From the IMG/VR virus record IMGVR_UViG_3300042923_001807, positions 1-45,837 of that record: a stretch of DNA of 45,837 nucleotides; one strand, 5' to 3'. Origin of the DNA: a virus. Below are positions 8,682 to 16,737 of this stretch, piece after piece. How positions within the stretch are numbered: the stretch's first letter is position 1; each line of letters starts with the position of its first letter. The translations under genes were made by a program, and so were the position numbers. The notes under the pieces are model-generated. The model was not told the origin of the DNA, made no database searches, and saw only the letters and a list, made by a program, of their open reading frames with translations.

Positions 8682-9836
8682 TTAACGGTCATATAGGGAA
8701 AGGTATTTTTCCATGATTTCGTCCATCACGGAAAACGTCGGTACCATATATGAACCATAACCATGATACCAGTCCAGCAGTTTGGGAAGTTTTACGGGTG
8801 AAGGAATGGAGGCGTTATCCTTATCCGTTCCCGAAATGAGTTCAACAAGCCCGGGACATACCTTATCAGCCGAACCAGAGTACATGTTGCCCAACAGGAG
8901 TTCAGAAACAGTGCTACCGACACTGAAGTCGAGAGAGGGACTTTCAAATGTTTCTGATGCAAGCTGATAGGTTCTTTTCCCAGACGAATTTTTTTTCAAT
9001 GTCTTACCAAGTCCGTTTAGTACCGATACTGCGAAATACTCAGTTGTTCCAAGTGTAATAGCCGATTTCAAGGCATGAACTGTTCCAAAATCATCTTTTG
9101 AACACAGGATGTCATAAAAATCATATTCTTCAATAGGCAAGATACTAGATGCAGGTGGATTTTGAGGGGTTGAAACCACAACACCAACAATCGATTCAAG
9201 GATGTAACATGCAGTTAGAACATCCTGTTCATCAAGTCCGGTCGATGCTACCAGAGGTGTGACATTGAGAAAATCTGACAGAAGTGACTTTGTAATTTTT
9301 TTTACAGTCTTCGATTTACGATACTTGTCCATCAAAAGAGTGGCTAAAGACATATTAAGGATTAACTGGCCACCGAAATGACGGGGGCGCGTAATATCTT
9401 CAGTAACGTTATAACGATAAAAAAGATTCGAAAGAATCTCGTCTGCACATGCCCTGTAAGAATCAAGACTGTCAACCCGACCACCCATTTCCCTGATGAT
9501 ACCACAGAGCTCACGGACAATCACTTCTCCAGCCATCCTTGGATCACAGCAAAAAACAATATACCTACCATCCTCAATCTGCTCCCCAATGGCCAGTACA
9601 TGTGTCTTGTCAGAAGAGGTTCTACCAGTCTCCCTCACAAAGTTGGCAATATCCTCAAGCTCCCAGTTGGAAGCGACCTTTCCATATGTATGAATAACTG
9701 TTTCCATCTTTGTATTGTATATATGTGTATTTTCAATTACATGGTCCCCGTTTGGATCCACTAGGGAAACCTCAAGATTGTCTGCAGTCAGGTAGTAGAA
9801 AAACTGAAAAATACTGTTCAGATAATTTTCTTTCAT
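8682..9836 (-). CDS. Unknown 384-residue protein in the defence block
   Basis: I do not recognise this protein. It is soluble with no signal peptide or membrane segment, and mixed alpha/beta in look. Features include an acidic N-terminus, a hydrophobic strand YIVFCCDPRMAG (about 108-119), and a Ser/Asn/Gly-rich C-terminal third. No nuclease, helicase or nucleotide-binding motif is obvious. ATG 9836 has GGAGGA 9 nt upstream. It is a single leftward gene between vsr and the rightward TPR gene, with its own upstream region, so it may be an independent defence or regulatory gene. Confidence 0.7.
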   Translation of the reverse strand: MKENYLNSIFQFFYYLTADNLEVSLVDPNGDHVIENTHIYNTKMETVIHTYGKVASNWELEDIANFVRETGRTSSDKTHVLAIGEQIEDGRYIVFCCDPRMAGEVIVRELCGIIREMGGRVDSLDSYRACADEILSNLFYRYNVTEDITRPRHFGGQLILNMSLATLLMDKYRKSKTVKKITKSLLSDFLNVTPLVASTGLDEQDVLTACYILESIVGVVVSTPQNPPASSILPIEEYDFYDILCSKDDFGTVHALKSAITLGTTEYFAVSVLNGLGKTLKKNSSGKRTYQLASETFESPSLDFSVGSTVSELLLGNMYSGSADKVCPGLVELISGTDKDNASIPSPVKLPKLLDWYHGYGSYMVPTFSVMDEIMEKYLSLYDR

Positions 9837-10150
9837 GGATGCTGTCCTCCGTCTTAAATAATATTTTCAATATAAAGGGAATCAAGTGTACTTACATATT
9901 TTAATTTAATTAACAACCTTTATTATAGCAAAAAAATGATGCACGAGTAATGAAAAAGAAGAATACACTAAGAATCTTAAGTTATAGAGTCTGGAGTTGA
10001 ACCGTCATAGCAGGAAGGCTAAAATCTCCCGTGTATAAACAAATGAGAAATTTGTAGAAAAAAGTTTTTATTGTGACAAAATATGACACAAATTAATTTC
10101 CGAATTATGTAAAATAAAAATTAGATATTGTCCTAAAAGGGGGAATCACT
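9837..10150. promoter_or_regulatory. Divergent intergenic region with candidate promoters
   Basis: A 314-bp gene-free stretch between divergent genes. It holds an inverted repeat ACAAAT-5-ATTTGT (10039-10055) and an imperfect TTGTGACA...TGACACAA repeat (10071-10092). The latter contains TTGTGA with a TAATTT 17 bp further on (10094-10099), a weak candidate promoter for the TPR gene. A relatively GC-rich patch (about 9988-10030) has GGAG...CTCC pairing; I see no known RNA family in it. Confidence 0.35.
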
Positions 10151-11455
10151 TTGGATGTCTTGGAATCTATTCACAAAATCGAACAGGACTTTGAAACCCA
10201 AAATGATTGGGATAGTGCATTAAGAGGATATGAAGAGTTATTATGCGATGACACTGAAAACTTGGAGGTATTAAAAAAAATCGGATGGTGTCAGTCAAGA
10301 CTTCAAAAATTCGAGTTGGCAGCAGAAACCTTCAAAAAAATTTCTGCCTGTGAAGATCTTAATGCAAAATGGGATTATATGATAGGATACCAATACTATT
10401 CACAAAAAAAATGGAGAGAATCAATAGACTGGTTTAAAAGTGCAGTTGAGAAAAAGCCTAAATATCTGAAGGCTAAATATCGGCTGGGGTATGCGCTTTC
10501 GCAATGCTGTGGCAGTATGTATCGGATGAAATCCCCAGAGTTTTGGGATGCACTGCGAGAATTTAATGACTGTGAAAAGATCTGGAGTAATCTCCCTGTG
10601 GAATCTCAAGAGCGTGAAAAATCTACCTATGCAGATGTATGCTATCAGAAAGGTAAAATGCTTATCGAACGTCAAAAATGGGATGACGCTATCGAATCAT
10701 TAGTAAGAGCCCTTGAGATAGACAGTAGAAATGACGACTACAAGTATTCACTTGGAAAAGCCTTGTTTGGCAAAGGCAGATATAATGAAGCCCTTGAAAT
10801 AATCAGAGGTGTAAAAAATACATATTATGTAAAAGAACTAAGAGCCAGTATTTTATATAACCTTAAGAAATACGATGAGGCCCTCAAAATATATCTTGAT
10901 CTTCTAGGCTCTAGAAAAAAAGATTACTTATATCGAGATATTTCTCAGATATATCTGGAAAAGAACATGTTGGGTGAAAGCTATCAGTATGCATTAAACG
11001 CGATAAAAGCATCCCATAGCAACCATAAAAACCATTTCTTACTTGCAGAAATTTATCATAAAGCAAAGTTATACTATAAGGCAAAATCTGAGCTGGAAAA
11101 GGCTATTGAATTGTACGGTAAAAAGTATTCAGGTGCCTTTACGGAAGCTGTCGAGCTAATTCAAAGTATTTCTAGTCAAATAGAAGAACTGGAGATTACC
11201 AGGGATGATGAAACTATCCTCGAGAAGCTGGTAGGATGTCCTAAACAGGAAATTTACAGAGGGACTGTTACAAAGTATTTATCAGACAAGGGATATGGAT
11301 TTATAACTGCTCCTGATATTGGCAAATGCTTTTTCCATATTAGTAAGATTATGAAACCACAACAAATAAATGTTTGTGAGTCTTGTGAGGTGGAATTCAA
11401 GCTGGAGCAGACAGAGAAAGGACCTGTGGCGGTAAATATAAAACTATTAAAATAA
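10151..11455 (+). CDS. TPR-repeat protein with C-terminal cold-shock domain
   Basis: A 434-residue fusion. Residues about 15-340 are tandem TPR-like helix pairs (for example WDSALRGYEELL, AAETFKKISA, WDDAIESLVRALEI, YNEALEIIRGV, YDEALKIYLDLL), a scaffold for protein contacts. Residues about 370-434 form a cold-shock/OB domain: GTVTKYLSDKGYGFI carries the RNP1-like KGYGF and CFFHIS is the RNP2-like strand, which bind single-stranded RNA or DNA. The start is TTG 10151 behind AAGGGGG. It sits 97 nt upstream of the RNase H-RnlA-RnlB genes and may belong with them as an RNA-sensing or adaptor protein; that link is inference. Confidence 0.85.
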   Translation: MDVLESIHKIEQDFETQNDWDSALRGYEELLCDDTENLEVLKKIGWCQSRLQKFELAAETFKKISACEDLNAKWDYMIGYQYYSQKKWRESIDWFKSAVEKKPKYLKAKYRLGYALSQCCGSMYRMKSPEFWDALREFNDCEKIWSNLPVESQEREKSTYADVCYQKGKMLIERQKWDDAIESLVRALEIDSRNDDYKYSLGKALFGKGRYNEALEIIRGVKNTYYVKELRASILYNLKKYDEALKIYLDLLGSRKKDYLYRDISQIYLEKNMLGESYQYALNAIKASHSNHKNHFLLAEIYHKAKLYYKAKSELEKAIELYGKKYSGAFTEAVELIQSISSQIEELEITRDDETILEKLVGCPKQEIYRGTVTKYLSDKGYGFITAPDIGKCFFHISKIMKPQQINVCESCEVEFKLEQTEKGPVAVNIKLLK

Positions 11456-11552
11456 ATACTACTGCACTGTATGACAACCACTAGAAAATTTACGTATTAT
11501 TAAGTAAAAGGATATTGATAAATCATAAGATGAGCAGGGAGGGAACAAACAA

Positions 11553-12458
11553 ATGGCAGAGAAAAGCAAAAAGTTCTATGCAATCAGACAGGGGAGAAAA
11601 ACTGGTATATTCTTGAGCTGGGCTGAATGCGAGAAACAGATTAGAGGATATTCGGGAGCCGAATATAAAGGCTTTGCCGATAGAAGAGCTGCGGAAGCCT
11701 ACTTGGGAATAGCTGTATCAGCAGCGGAAGAGAAAGAAATCCATCAACTAAATGATGATGAAATGATAGCATACGTTGATGGTAGCTATGATGATTCAAA
11801 AAAGGCGTATGGATCAGGTGTAGTTATTTGGTATCATGGTGAAAAAACAGTCTTCAGTGAAAAAGGAGAAGAAAAAGATCTTCTGGATATGAGAAATGTT
11901 GCAGGAGAAATAAAAGGTGCTGTCATTGCGATGAATCATGCGGTAAAAAGTAAAGCTAAAATATTATATCTGTATTATGATTATGAGGGTATTGAAAAAT
12001 GGTGTACGGGGACATGGCAGGCTAAAAAGCTGGGAACAAAAAGATATAAAGAGTTTTATGATAAAATATCCCAAAAACTAGACGTAAAGTTTATAAAAGT
12101 GGAAGCTCATACTGGCGTTGAATATAATGAAGAGGCAGATATACTTGCGAAACAAGCGATACTGGGAAAAGTAGACAATGTGATTAAAGAAGAGAAGGTA
12201 TTAATAGAAAAAAATATTAATTTTGAAAAGACCATAGTAAAAAATGGTAAGTTCAAACCTGTTTTAAACATATTAATTGGTGAAAATGTTTTAAGCATTG
12301 AAGAGATTAATAAGAAATTTAAACAGGAATTGAAAAAGAAAAAAAAGACACTCAAAGAAATTAAGTCTTTTGACCTGATTCTTGATGTACTAAACTGTGA
12401 GTTGTGCTGGCATGTGGAGACAGAAACTGAAAACTACAAGATAACGATTAAAGAGTAG
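11553..12458 (+). CDS. RNase H with hybrid-binding N-terminus and extra C-terminal domain
   Basis: Degrades RNA in RNA:DNA hybrids. The 301-residue protein has an N-terminal hybrid-binding (viroplasmin-like) domain with KFYAIRQGRKTGIF and GFADRRAAEAYL (7-51). The RNase H fold follows with all four acidic residues: Asp76 (YVDGSY), Glu119 (AGEIKGA), Asp143 (YYDYEG), Asp196 (NEEADILAK), plus the loop His186. Residues about 205-301 are a Lys-rich extension absent from ordinary RNase H1. GGAGGG precedes ATG 11553. The toxin gene starts 16 nt after the stop, so cotranscription is likely. In E. coli RNase HI is reported to stimulate RnlA, so this may be a dedicated activator. Confidence 0.9.
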   Translation: MAEKSKKFYAIRQGRKTGIFLSWAECEKQIRGYSGAEYKGFADRRAAEAYLGIAVSAAEEKEIHQLNDDEMIAYVDGSYDDSKKAYGSGVVIWYHGEKTVFSEKGEEKDLLDMRNVAGEIKGAVIAMNHAVKSKAKILYLYYDYEGIEKWCTGTWQAKKLGTKRYKEFYDKISQKLDVKFIKVEAHTGVEYNEEADILAKQAILGKVDNVIKEEKVLIEKNINFEKTIVKNGKFKPVLNILIGENVLSIEEINKKFKQELKKKKKTLKEIKSFDLILDVLNCELCWHVETETENYKITIKE

Positions 12459-12474
12459 GAACAGGGGGATAAGT

Positions 12475-13614
12475 ATGGTAAAGAGTAAATATCAGGATTT
12501 GCATTTAGATCGGAATAATATTGAGCTGTGGATACACGAGTATTGCAATGATAACTTCGAAGGTGATTATGAGTTGTCGGGTCCCGATGTATTAAATCCT
12601 CAAACGAATCAAAATAGATATACAATAAATACAAAATGTGGTAAAATAGAAATCGATTTGTATTACAAGAAGAGTGGAAAAACTACAGTTGGACCAGTGG
12701 GTTCTGGGTCTATGAAAGAACATTCTTTAAAGATTGCCGACCATATCTGTGAAAAAGCTGAATATAAAGATGTTCAACAGTCAGACTATTGTATGAAGCT
12801 TTCAAGAGAAAATTTTGATCTTATCACTGAATATTTAGGTACTATGGAAGATCAAGGGGTACAGCAGGTAAATCGTAAGGCAAACGAGACGCAAAAAAGT
12901 GAAATGTATCAGTATGTGAGTAAGATAGGTGACAAAATCACAATTACGTATTATAATAGTACAAATACATTTATGTTTCAAGGTAAGGCAATGAAACTGT
13001 ACCATGAAGTAAATTGTTTGCTTTCTGGAATGTCAGCCACTACAACTGAACAGCTGATTCAACAGCAAGCACAATTCTTTAAGGTAGAAATAAAACATGA
13101 AGATATCAATGATGAATTAAAGCGCTATCTGCCGAAGGCCTATGTGAATTTAGATGAAAACTTATTAAAAATACTTTCATCTGCACTAGTGCTAAGAAAA
13201 ATTGATATTCCTCTACAGGACTACTCCAGCTATGCTTTTCCTGCACTGCGAGCTTTGGAAGGGTATGTAAAAAAGCTATTTAGTTCTCAGGGTATCACAA
13301 TCAATAACAAAGATGGTTTCGCATATACATATATAGATCCTATAGATGGTAAAACCAAGAAAACCAGCTATTTCAATAAAGACCGTGCAACAGGTATATA
13401 TAGCTTAAAACCAGGCCAAACTTTTATTAGTTGCACCAACACGGCAAGAGCAATTGAAGAAAGCTATACGTACTACGCAAATAATCGGCATAATTTATTT
13501 CATACGGATGCAATGGATGCTTCAACTACGATTGTTGAAAAACGTGAGGATGCCGATCTTATTATACACGAAGTTCTAGATCATATAGAGCGAACGTATG
13601 GATATATCATATAA
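12475..13614 (+). CDS. rnlA: RnlA-family toxin (HEPN endoribonuclease)
   Basis: mRNA-degrading toxin of an RnlA-RnlB type II toxin-antitoxin pair; in E. coli it aborts T4 infection when Dmd is missing. The 379-residue protein is close to the E. coli length. Its C-terminal HEPN/Dmd-binding region shows Asp249 and Glu262 (in FPALRALEGYVKKLF) and the Rx4H motif RHNLFH (Arg338, His343). The D-13-E spacing and Rx4H arrangement match what I recall for E. coli RnlA. The N-terminal parts (about 1-95 and 96-205) fit its two N-terminal domains. CAGGGGGAT precedes ATG 12475. The antitoxin gene begins 22 nt downstream. Confidence 0.88.
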   Translation: MVKSKYQDLHLDRNNIELWIHEYCNDNFEGDYELSGPDVLNPQTNQNRYTINTKCGKIEIDLYYKKSGKTTVGPVGSGSMKEHSLKIADHICEKAEYKDVQQSDYCMKLSRENFDLITEYLGTMEDQGVQQVNRKANETQKSEMYQYVSKIGDKITITYYNSTNTFMFQGKAMKLYHEVNCLLSGMSATTTEQLIQQQAQFFKVEIKHEDINDELKRYLPKAYVNLDENLLKILSSALVLRKIDIPLQDYSSYAFPALRALEGYVKKLFSSQGITINNKDGFAYTYIDPIDGKTKKTSYFNKDRATGIYSLKPGQTFISCTNTARAIEESYTYYANNRHNLFHTDAMDASTTIVEKREDADLIIHEVLDHIERTYGYII

Positions 13615-13636
13615 AATAAATTAAGAGGGTGATTCC

Positions 13637-13996
13637 ATGAAAGCTTTTCAAATTGAAAAAGTGAACGATACGGAATACTCAGTCATAGTAATGTCAACAA
13701 GCTACATTAATCCAATAGACGAGATTGAGGATATCGAAGAGTATTTGAGAAAGAACTTTAAAGGAAAAGTTTTATTTGACATGCTCTTAAAAAATGGAAT
13801 AAGCTCTAACCGATTTATTGAAGCCATATTTGATGGCGAAAAATTCGATTTGCAGAGTTTCAGAGCATTGAGTAAAGTTGACGATCGTATCAGGGAATTT
13901 GCCGCTAACTTTTATCGGTGTCATGAAGAATTCTTGAATAATAGTACTCTGCCAAAGGCATATCAGTTTTTAATTAAAAAAGGAAAATTAATATAA
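13637..13996 (+). CDS. rnlB: RnlB-family antitoxin
   Basis: A 119-residue partner expected to bind and silence the upstream toxin. The pattern VIVMSTSYINPIDEIEDIE (18-36) and GKVLFDMLLKNGISSNRF (47-64) matches the RnlB family, whose E. coli member is about the same size and has LFDLL.NG...NRF. ATG 13637 follows AGAGGGTGAT. The gene ends in a strong terminator, closing the operon. Toxin-first order is the same as in E. coli rnlAB. Confidence 0.85.
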   Translation: MKAFQIEKVNDTEYSVIVMSTSYINPIDEIEDIEEYLRKNFKGKVLFDMLLKNGISSNRFIEAIFDGEKFDLQSFRALSKVDDRIREFAANFYRCHEEFLNNSTLPKAYQFLIKKGKLI

Positions 13997-14023
13997 AACA
14001 GGCTAAAAAATAGCCTGTTTTTT
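13995..14023 (+). terminator. Terminator of the RNase H-rnlAB operon
   Basis: AAAACAGGCTA (13995-14005) pairs with TAGCCTGTTTT (14011-14021), giving a 5-nt loop and a run of Ts. It begins at the antitoxin stop codon. Confidence 0.9.
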
Positions 14024-14169
14024 CTTGAGGAGAAAGTTCTAAATGTATTTTGACGACACTGCGAACTGTCCTTTATATTTTATACTTGTAATTAAATATG
14101 GAAAAGATTGATTTAAGACCGCAGTATTATGTGTTTTCTTGCCAATTAGGTTTGCATTGTTTTAAGAAA

Positions 14170-15258
14170 CTAAATGGTTTTTTCAACAAAATCAAAATTA
14201 AAATAATTTAGTAGTGCTGTAACTCTCTTTCTTCGAGAGTGTCTAAATTTACTAGCAGATTGCATAGATTTATGATATTCGGCTACATTGTGGTCATCAC
14301 GCGATTCCCTAAGATTTAAATAAAATTGATTTAATTTATTGTTAAACTTCTCATCGGGTGCAATGTGATTTATATACATATAGTATGCTAGATACCAAAT
14401 TGCATACAAATGGCTAACTCCTCTAATATGATATTTATCGTAATCTAAGTCGAATTCCTTGGCTATTTCTTTAATATGGTGAATTGCAGTGACGATGCTA
14501 TTGGATTTATCCTCATCTATCTCTTCAACAAGTTGCCTAAAATACTTATCTATTTGAGGTTCTGTTCCATCGATTACACTGCCCGTAGCAACTAGTAAAT
14601 ATATTTCTGTAATAAAACTTGCATCTTCTAATCTGTTTTTATTTAAATTTCTCAAAATATCTGATAGAAATTCATCTTTCTTTAATTCTTCTATATGTTG
14701 ATAAATTATATTATCATAATAATTTGCTTTTCTTAATTCTTGATTATTTAATCTTTCCCCACCCCTGTTTAATCTATCGAAAATATTATCAACTATTTTT
14801 ACATCTGGATTCTCGATATATTCTATACTTATTACATAGCTCCAAAAATCAGAAATGAAGTCCTTTATTTCTTCATTATCATTACTTATTTCTTGTAGTT
14901 GATTAAAAGTTTTATTCGCCATAATTGCATGTCCGTATTCGTCATCACCAAAAGATCCGGGCAACGCAATTTTATTTTCGATGAAATCTATAATTGCAGT
15001 TAATCGTTGCTTTCCATCAATCACATCATATTTTGTAATACCTGTCCCCGGATTGATTTTTTGCTCTAGAAAAATAGGAGGCATAGGAAAGTTTTTCATA
15101 ATTGAGTCAATTAAAAATGATTTTTGATTAGCATCCCAGACATTATAATCTCTTTGGTAAGGAGCATCAAAATTGAATTTGTCCAGTTGATGATGTTCGT
15201 AGAAAATGGAAATTGTGATACCTGTAGTCTTACGGCCATATCTTTTTCTACCAGTCAT
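14170..15258 (-). CDS. DUF262-domain protein (ParB/Srx-like fold)
   Basis: A 362-residue protein. The N-terminal half is a DUF262 domain: FDAPYQRDYNVWD (30-42), the helix QKSFLIDSIMKNFPMPPIFL (45-64) and the nucleotide-site motif VIDGKQRLTAI (79-89), here DGKQR instead of the common DGQQR. DUF262 domains hydrolyse nucleotides and occur in GmrSD and SspE defence proteins. The C-terminal half ends in a basic stretch (SRRKR) and shows no HNH of the DUF1524 type. ATG 15258 has GGAGGTGA and shares one base with the upstream SIR2 stop (TAATG), which indicates translational coupling and a joint function. Confidence 0.85.
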   Translation of the reverse strand: MTGRKRYGRKTTGITISIFYEHHQLDKFNFDAPYQRDYNVWDANQKSFLIDSIMKNFPMPPIFLEQKINPGTGITKYDVIDGKQRLTAIIDFIENKIALPGSFGDDEYGHAIMANKTFNQLQEISNDNEEIKDFISDFWSYVISIEYIENPDVKIVDNIFDRLNRGGERLNNQELRKANYYDNIIYQHIEELKKDEFLSDILRNLNKNRLEDASFITEIYLLVATGSVIDGTEPQIDKYFRQLVEEIDEDKSNSIVTAIHHIKEIAKEFDLDYDKYHIRGVSHLYAIWYLAYYMYINHIAPDEKFNNKLNQFYLNLRESRDDHNVAEYHKSMQSASKFRHSRRKRVTALLNYFNFDFVEKTI

Positions 15259-16292
15259 TACAAATTCACCTCCAATAAATCAGTATTCGGGTAATGTACA
15301 TAGTTTTTAAACAAGCTAGTCAACACAGCATCAAAACAAGTAGGGGGAGTAGGGTTAATTAATGTCATCTCAATTAGAGGATTAACCTGAGTTAGAATCT
15401 CATCAATTTCAGCACGATCAACATGCCAATAAGAAATACCAAATATGATCATTTTATCCCTACTGTCTGAGAGTTGAATCTTTTCGCTTACCTTTTGACG
15501 CAATGTTTTGACCCAGCTCATACTGAATCTATTTGAGTCACCAGCAGGAGGAATAATTGCATTAATAATAGGATAATCACCAGCTAGGTCGTACTTTAAA
15601 TTAAATTGACCAATGTCTTGCGTAATATAATCAAACTCAGAAGTTCTAACTTCAAATGGGCCCCTTACTTTAGCAGTACATGTAAAGCTAATAGAACCGT
15701 GAGGCTTGATTATTTTTATCTTACTAGGCTTGTCTTCAAAGCCTTCAATGTTAAATTCCAAGTCATTTAGCATCAGTAAACGTTCCAACCAAATATCATA
15801 ATTATAAGTTATTAGTATTATTTCATCATATTGCTGCAGGGCATTCTTTATGTATTCAATAAAAGGAAAGGTAACTGATTTTAATTTATCATCATCTACT
15901 TTTGAATTATAGTATATGAATAAATACCTCAAATATGTCGATAGTTCCCCGTAGGCTTGTATATAAATATTATTCGAAGCATCTCGTCTTGGGTAATGCC
16001 CGTCTGGATTTTCTAGACTATTCAACCTAGATAGATTATAAACATTAATACAGGTAATAATATCCTCAATTAAATTTTTTGCATCTTCATTTTTCATAGT
16101 CGTACGTGCTCCAAGAGTCCATAAAGCTTGACAGTGTTTATATGACAAAAATCCATTGTTAATTGTATTTGGCCATGGAACTTCTGCGCCCTTGCAAAAG
16201 AGGTTCCGAAGATTGATTGTCTCACTAAGGCCTAATCTGGACATTAAGTCAATTGAAAATCCGTTTCCTAAAATTACATATAATCTGCTGAT
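15258..16292 (-). CDS. SIR2-like protein (probable NADase-type effector), non-standard start
   Basis: SIR2-fold defence proteins typically cleave NAD+ to stop phage growth. From ATC 16292 the product is 344 residues, with the NAD-loop motif VILGNGFSIDL at 6-16, TYNYD (Asn164, Asp166) at 163-167, and the catalytic-His strand KPHGSISF (His198). The first in-frame ATG (16244) gives only 328 residues and deletes the GNGFS loop. The open frame upstream begins after a stop at 16307-16305. Its only candidate starts are ATT 16298 and ATC 16292, and GGGGGAG (16305-16299) lies about 6 nt before ATC. The stop overlaps the DUF262 start. The gene follows the repressor by 36 nt on the same strand. Confidence 0.8.
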   Translation of the reverse strand: MSRLYVILGNGFSIDLMSRLGLSETINLRNLFCKGAEVPWPNTINNGFLSYKHCQALWTLGARTTMKNEDAKNLIEDIITCINVYNLSRLNSLENPDGHYPRRDASNNIYIQAYGELSTYLRYLFIYYNSKVDDDKLKSVTFPFIEYIKNALQQYDEIILITYNYDIWLERLLMLNDLEFNIEGFEDKPSKIKIIKPHGSISFTCTAKVRGPFEVRTSEFDYITQDIGQFNLKYDLAGDYPIINAIIPPAGDSNRFSMSWVKTLRQKVSEKIQLSDSRDKMIIFGISYWHVDRAEIDEILTQVNPLIEMTLINPTPPTCFDAVLTSLFKNYVHYPNTDLLEVNL

Positions 16293-16328
16293 TACAATCT
16301 CCCCCTAAAAATATAATTAGCATTAAAA

Positions 16329-16703
16329 TTAATCCTTTGTCTTTAATGTTCCATCAGAATTGTATTTCTTTTTTAATTGCTCAATGATTGCTTCAACTGC
16401 TTGGATATCTTCTTCGGATAAGCCGCCTACATCTAGATTGTGATAGGCTTTGGTGGTGATGCCGTGTTTCTTTTCTACAGACTTATTCTTTTCTTCTGAA
16501 TAGGGATTTCTTGTATCCGATCTTCCCAAGAGGTAATCAATGGATACATCAAAAAAGTCAGCGATTTTTTCTAGGGTATCTTGGTCAGGAAACCTAGCGC
16601 CATTTTCATAACCACTTATTGCCTGCTGGGACAAACTTAATGTATTGGCTAACTGTTCTTGAGTTAATTTCGCTTCATTTCTTAAGTCTTTCATTCTATT
16701 CAT
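16329..16703 (-). CDS. CI-like XRE repressor
   Basis: Likely maintains lysogeny by binding the operators at 16738-16846. The 124-residue protein has an N-terminal Cro/CI HTH (about 3-60: LTQEQLANTLSLSQQAISGY, then DYLLGRSD) and a short C-terminal helical part. There is no LexA-like peptidase domain, so induction would need ImmA-type proteolysis or an antirepressor. ATG 16703 has GGGGGATA upstream. It reads leftward, opposite the Cro-like gene at 16863. The SIR2-like gene follows after 36 nt, so the repressor transcript may extend into it. Confidence 0.88.
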   Translation of the reverse strand: MNRMKDLRNEAKLTQEQLANTLSLSQQAISGYENGARFPDQDTLEKIADFFDVSIDYLLGRSDTRNPYSEEKNKSVEKKHGITTKAYHNLDVGGLSEEDIQAVEAIIEQLKKKYNSDGTLKTKD

Positions 16704-16737
16704 GAAGATATCCCCCTACTATAATATAGTAATATTG

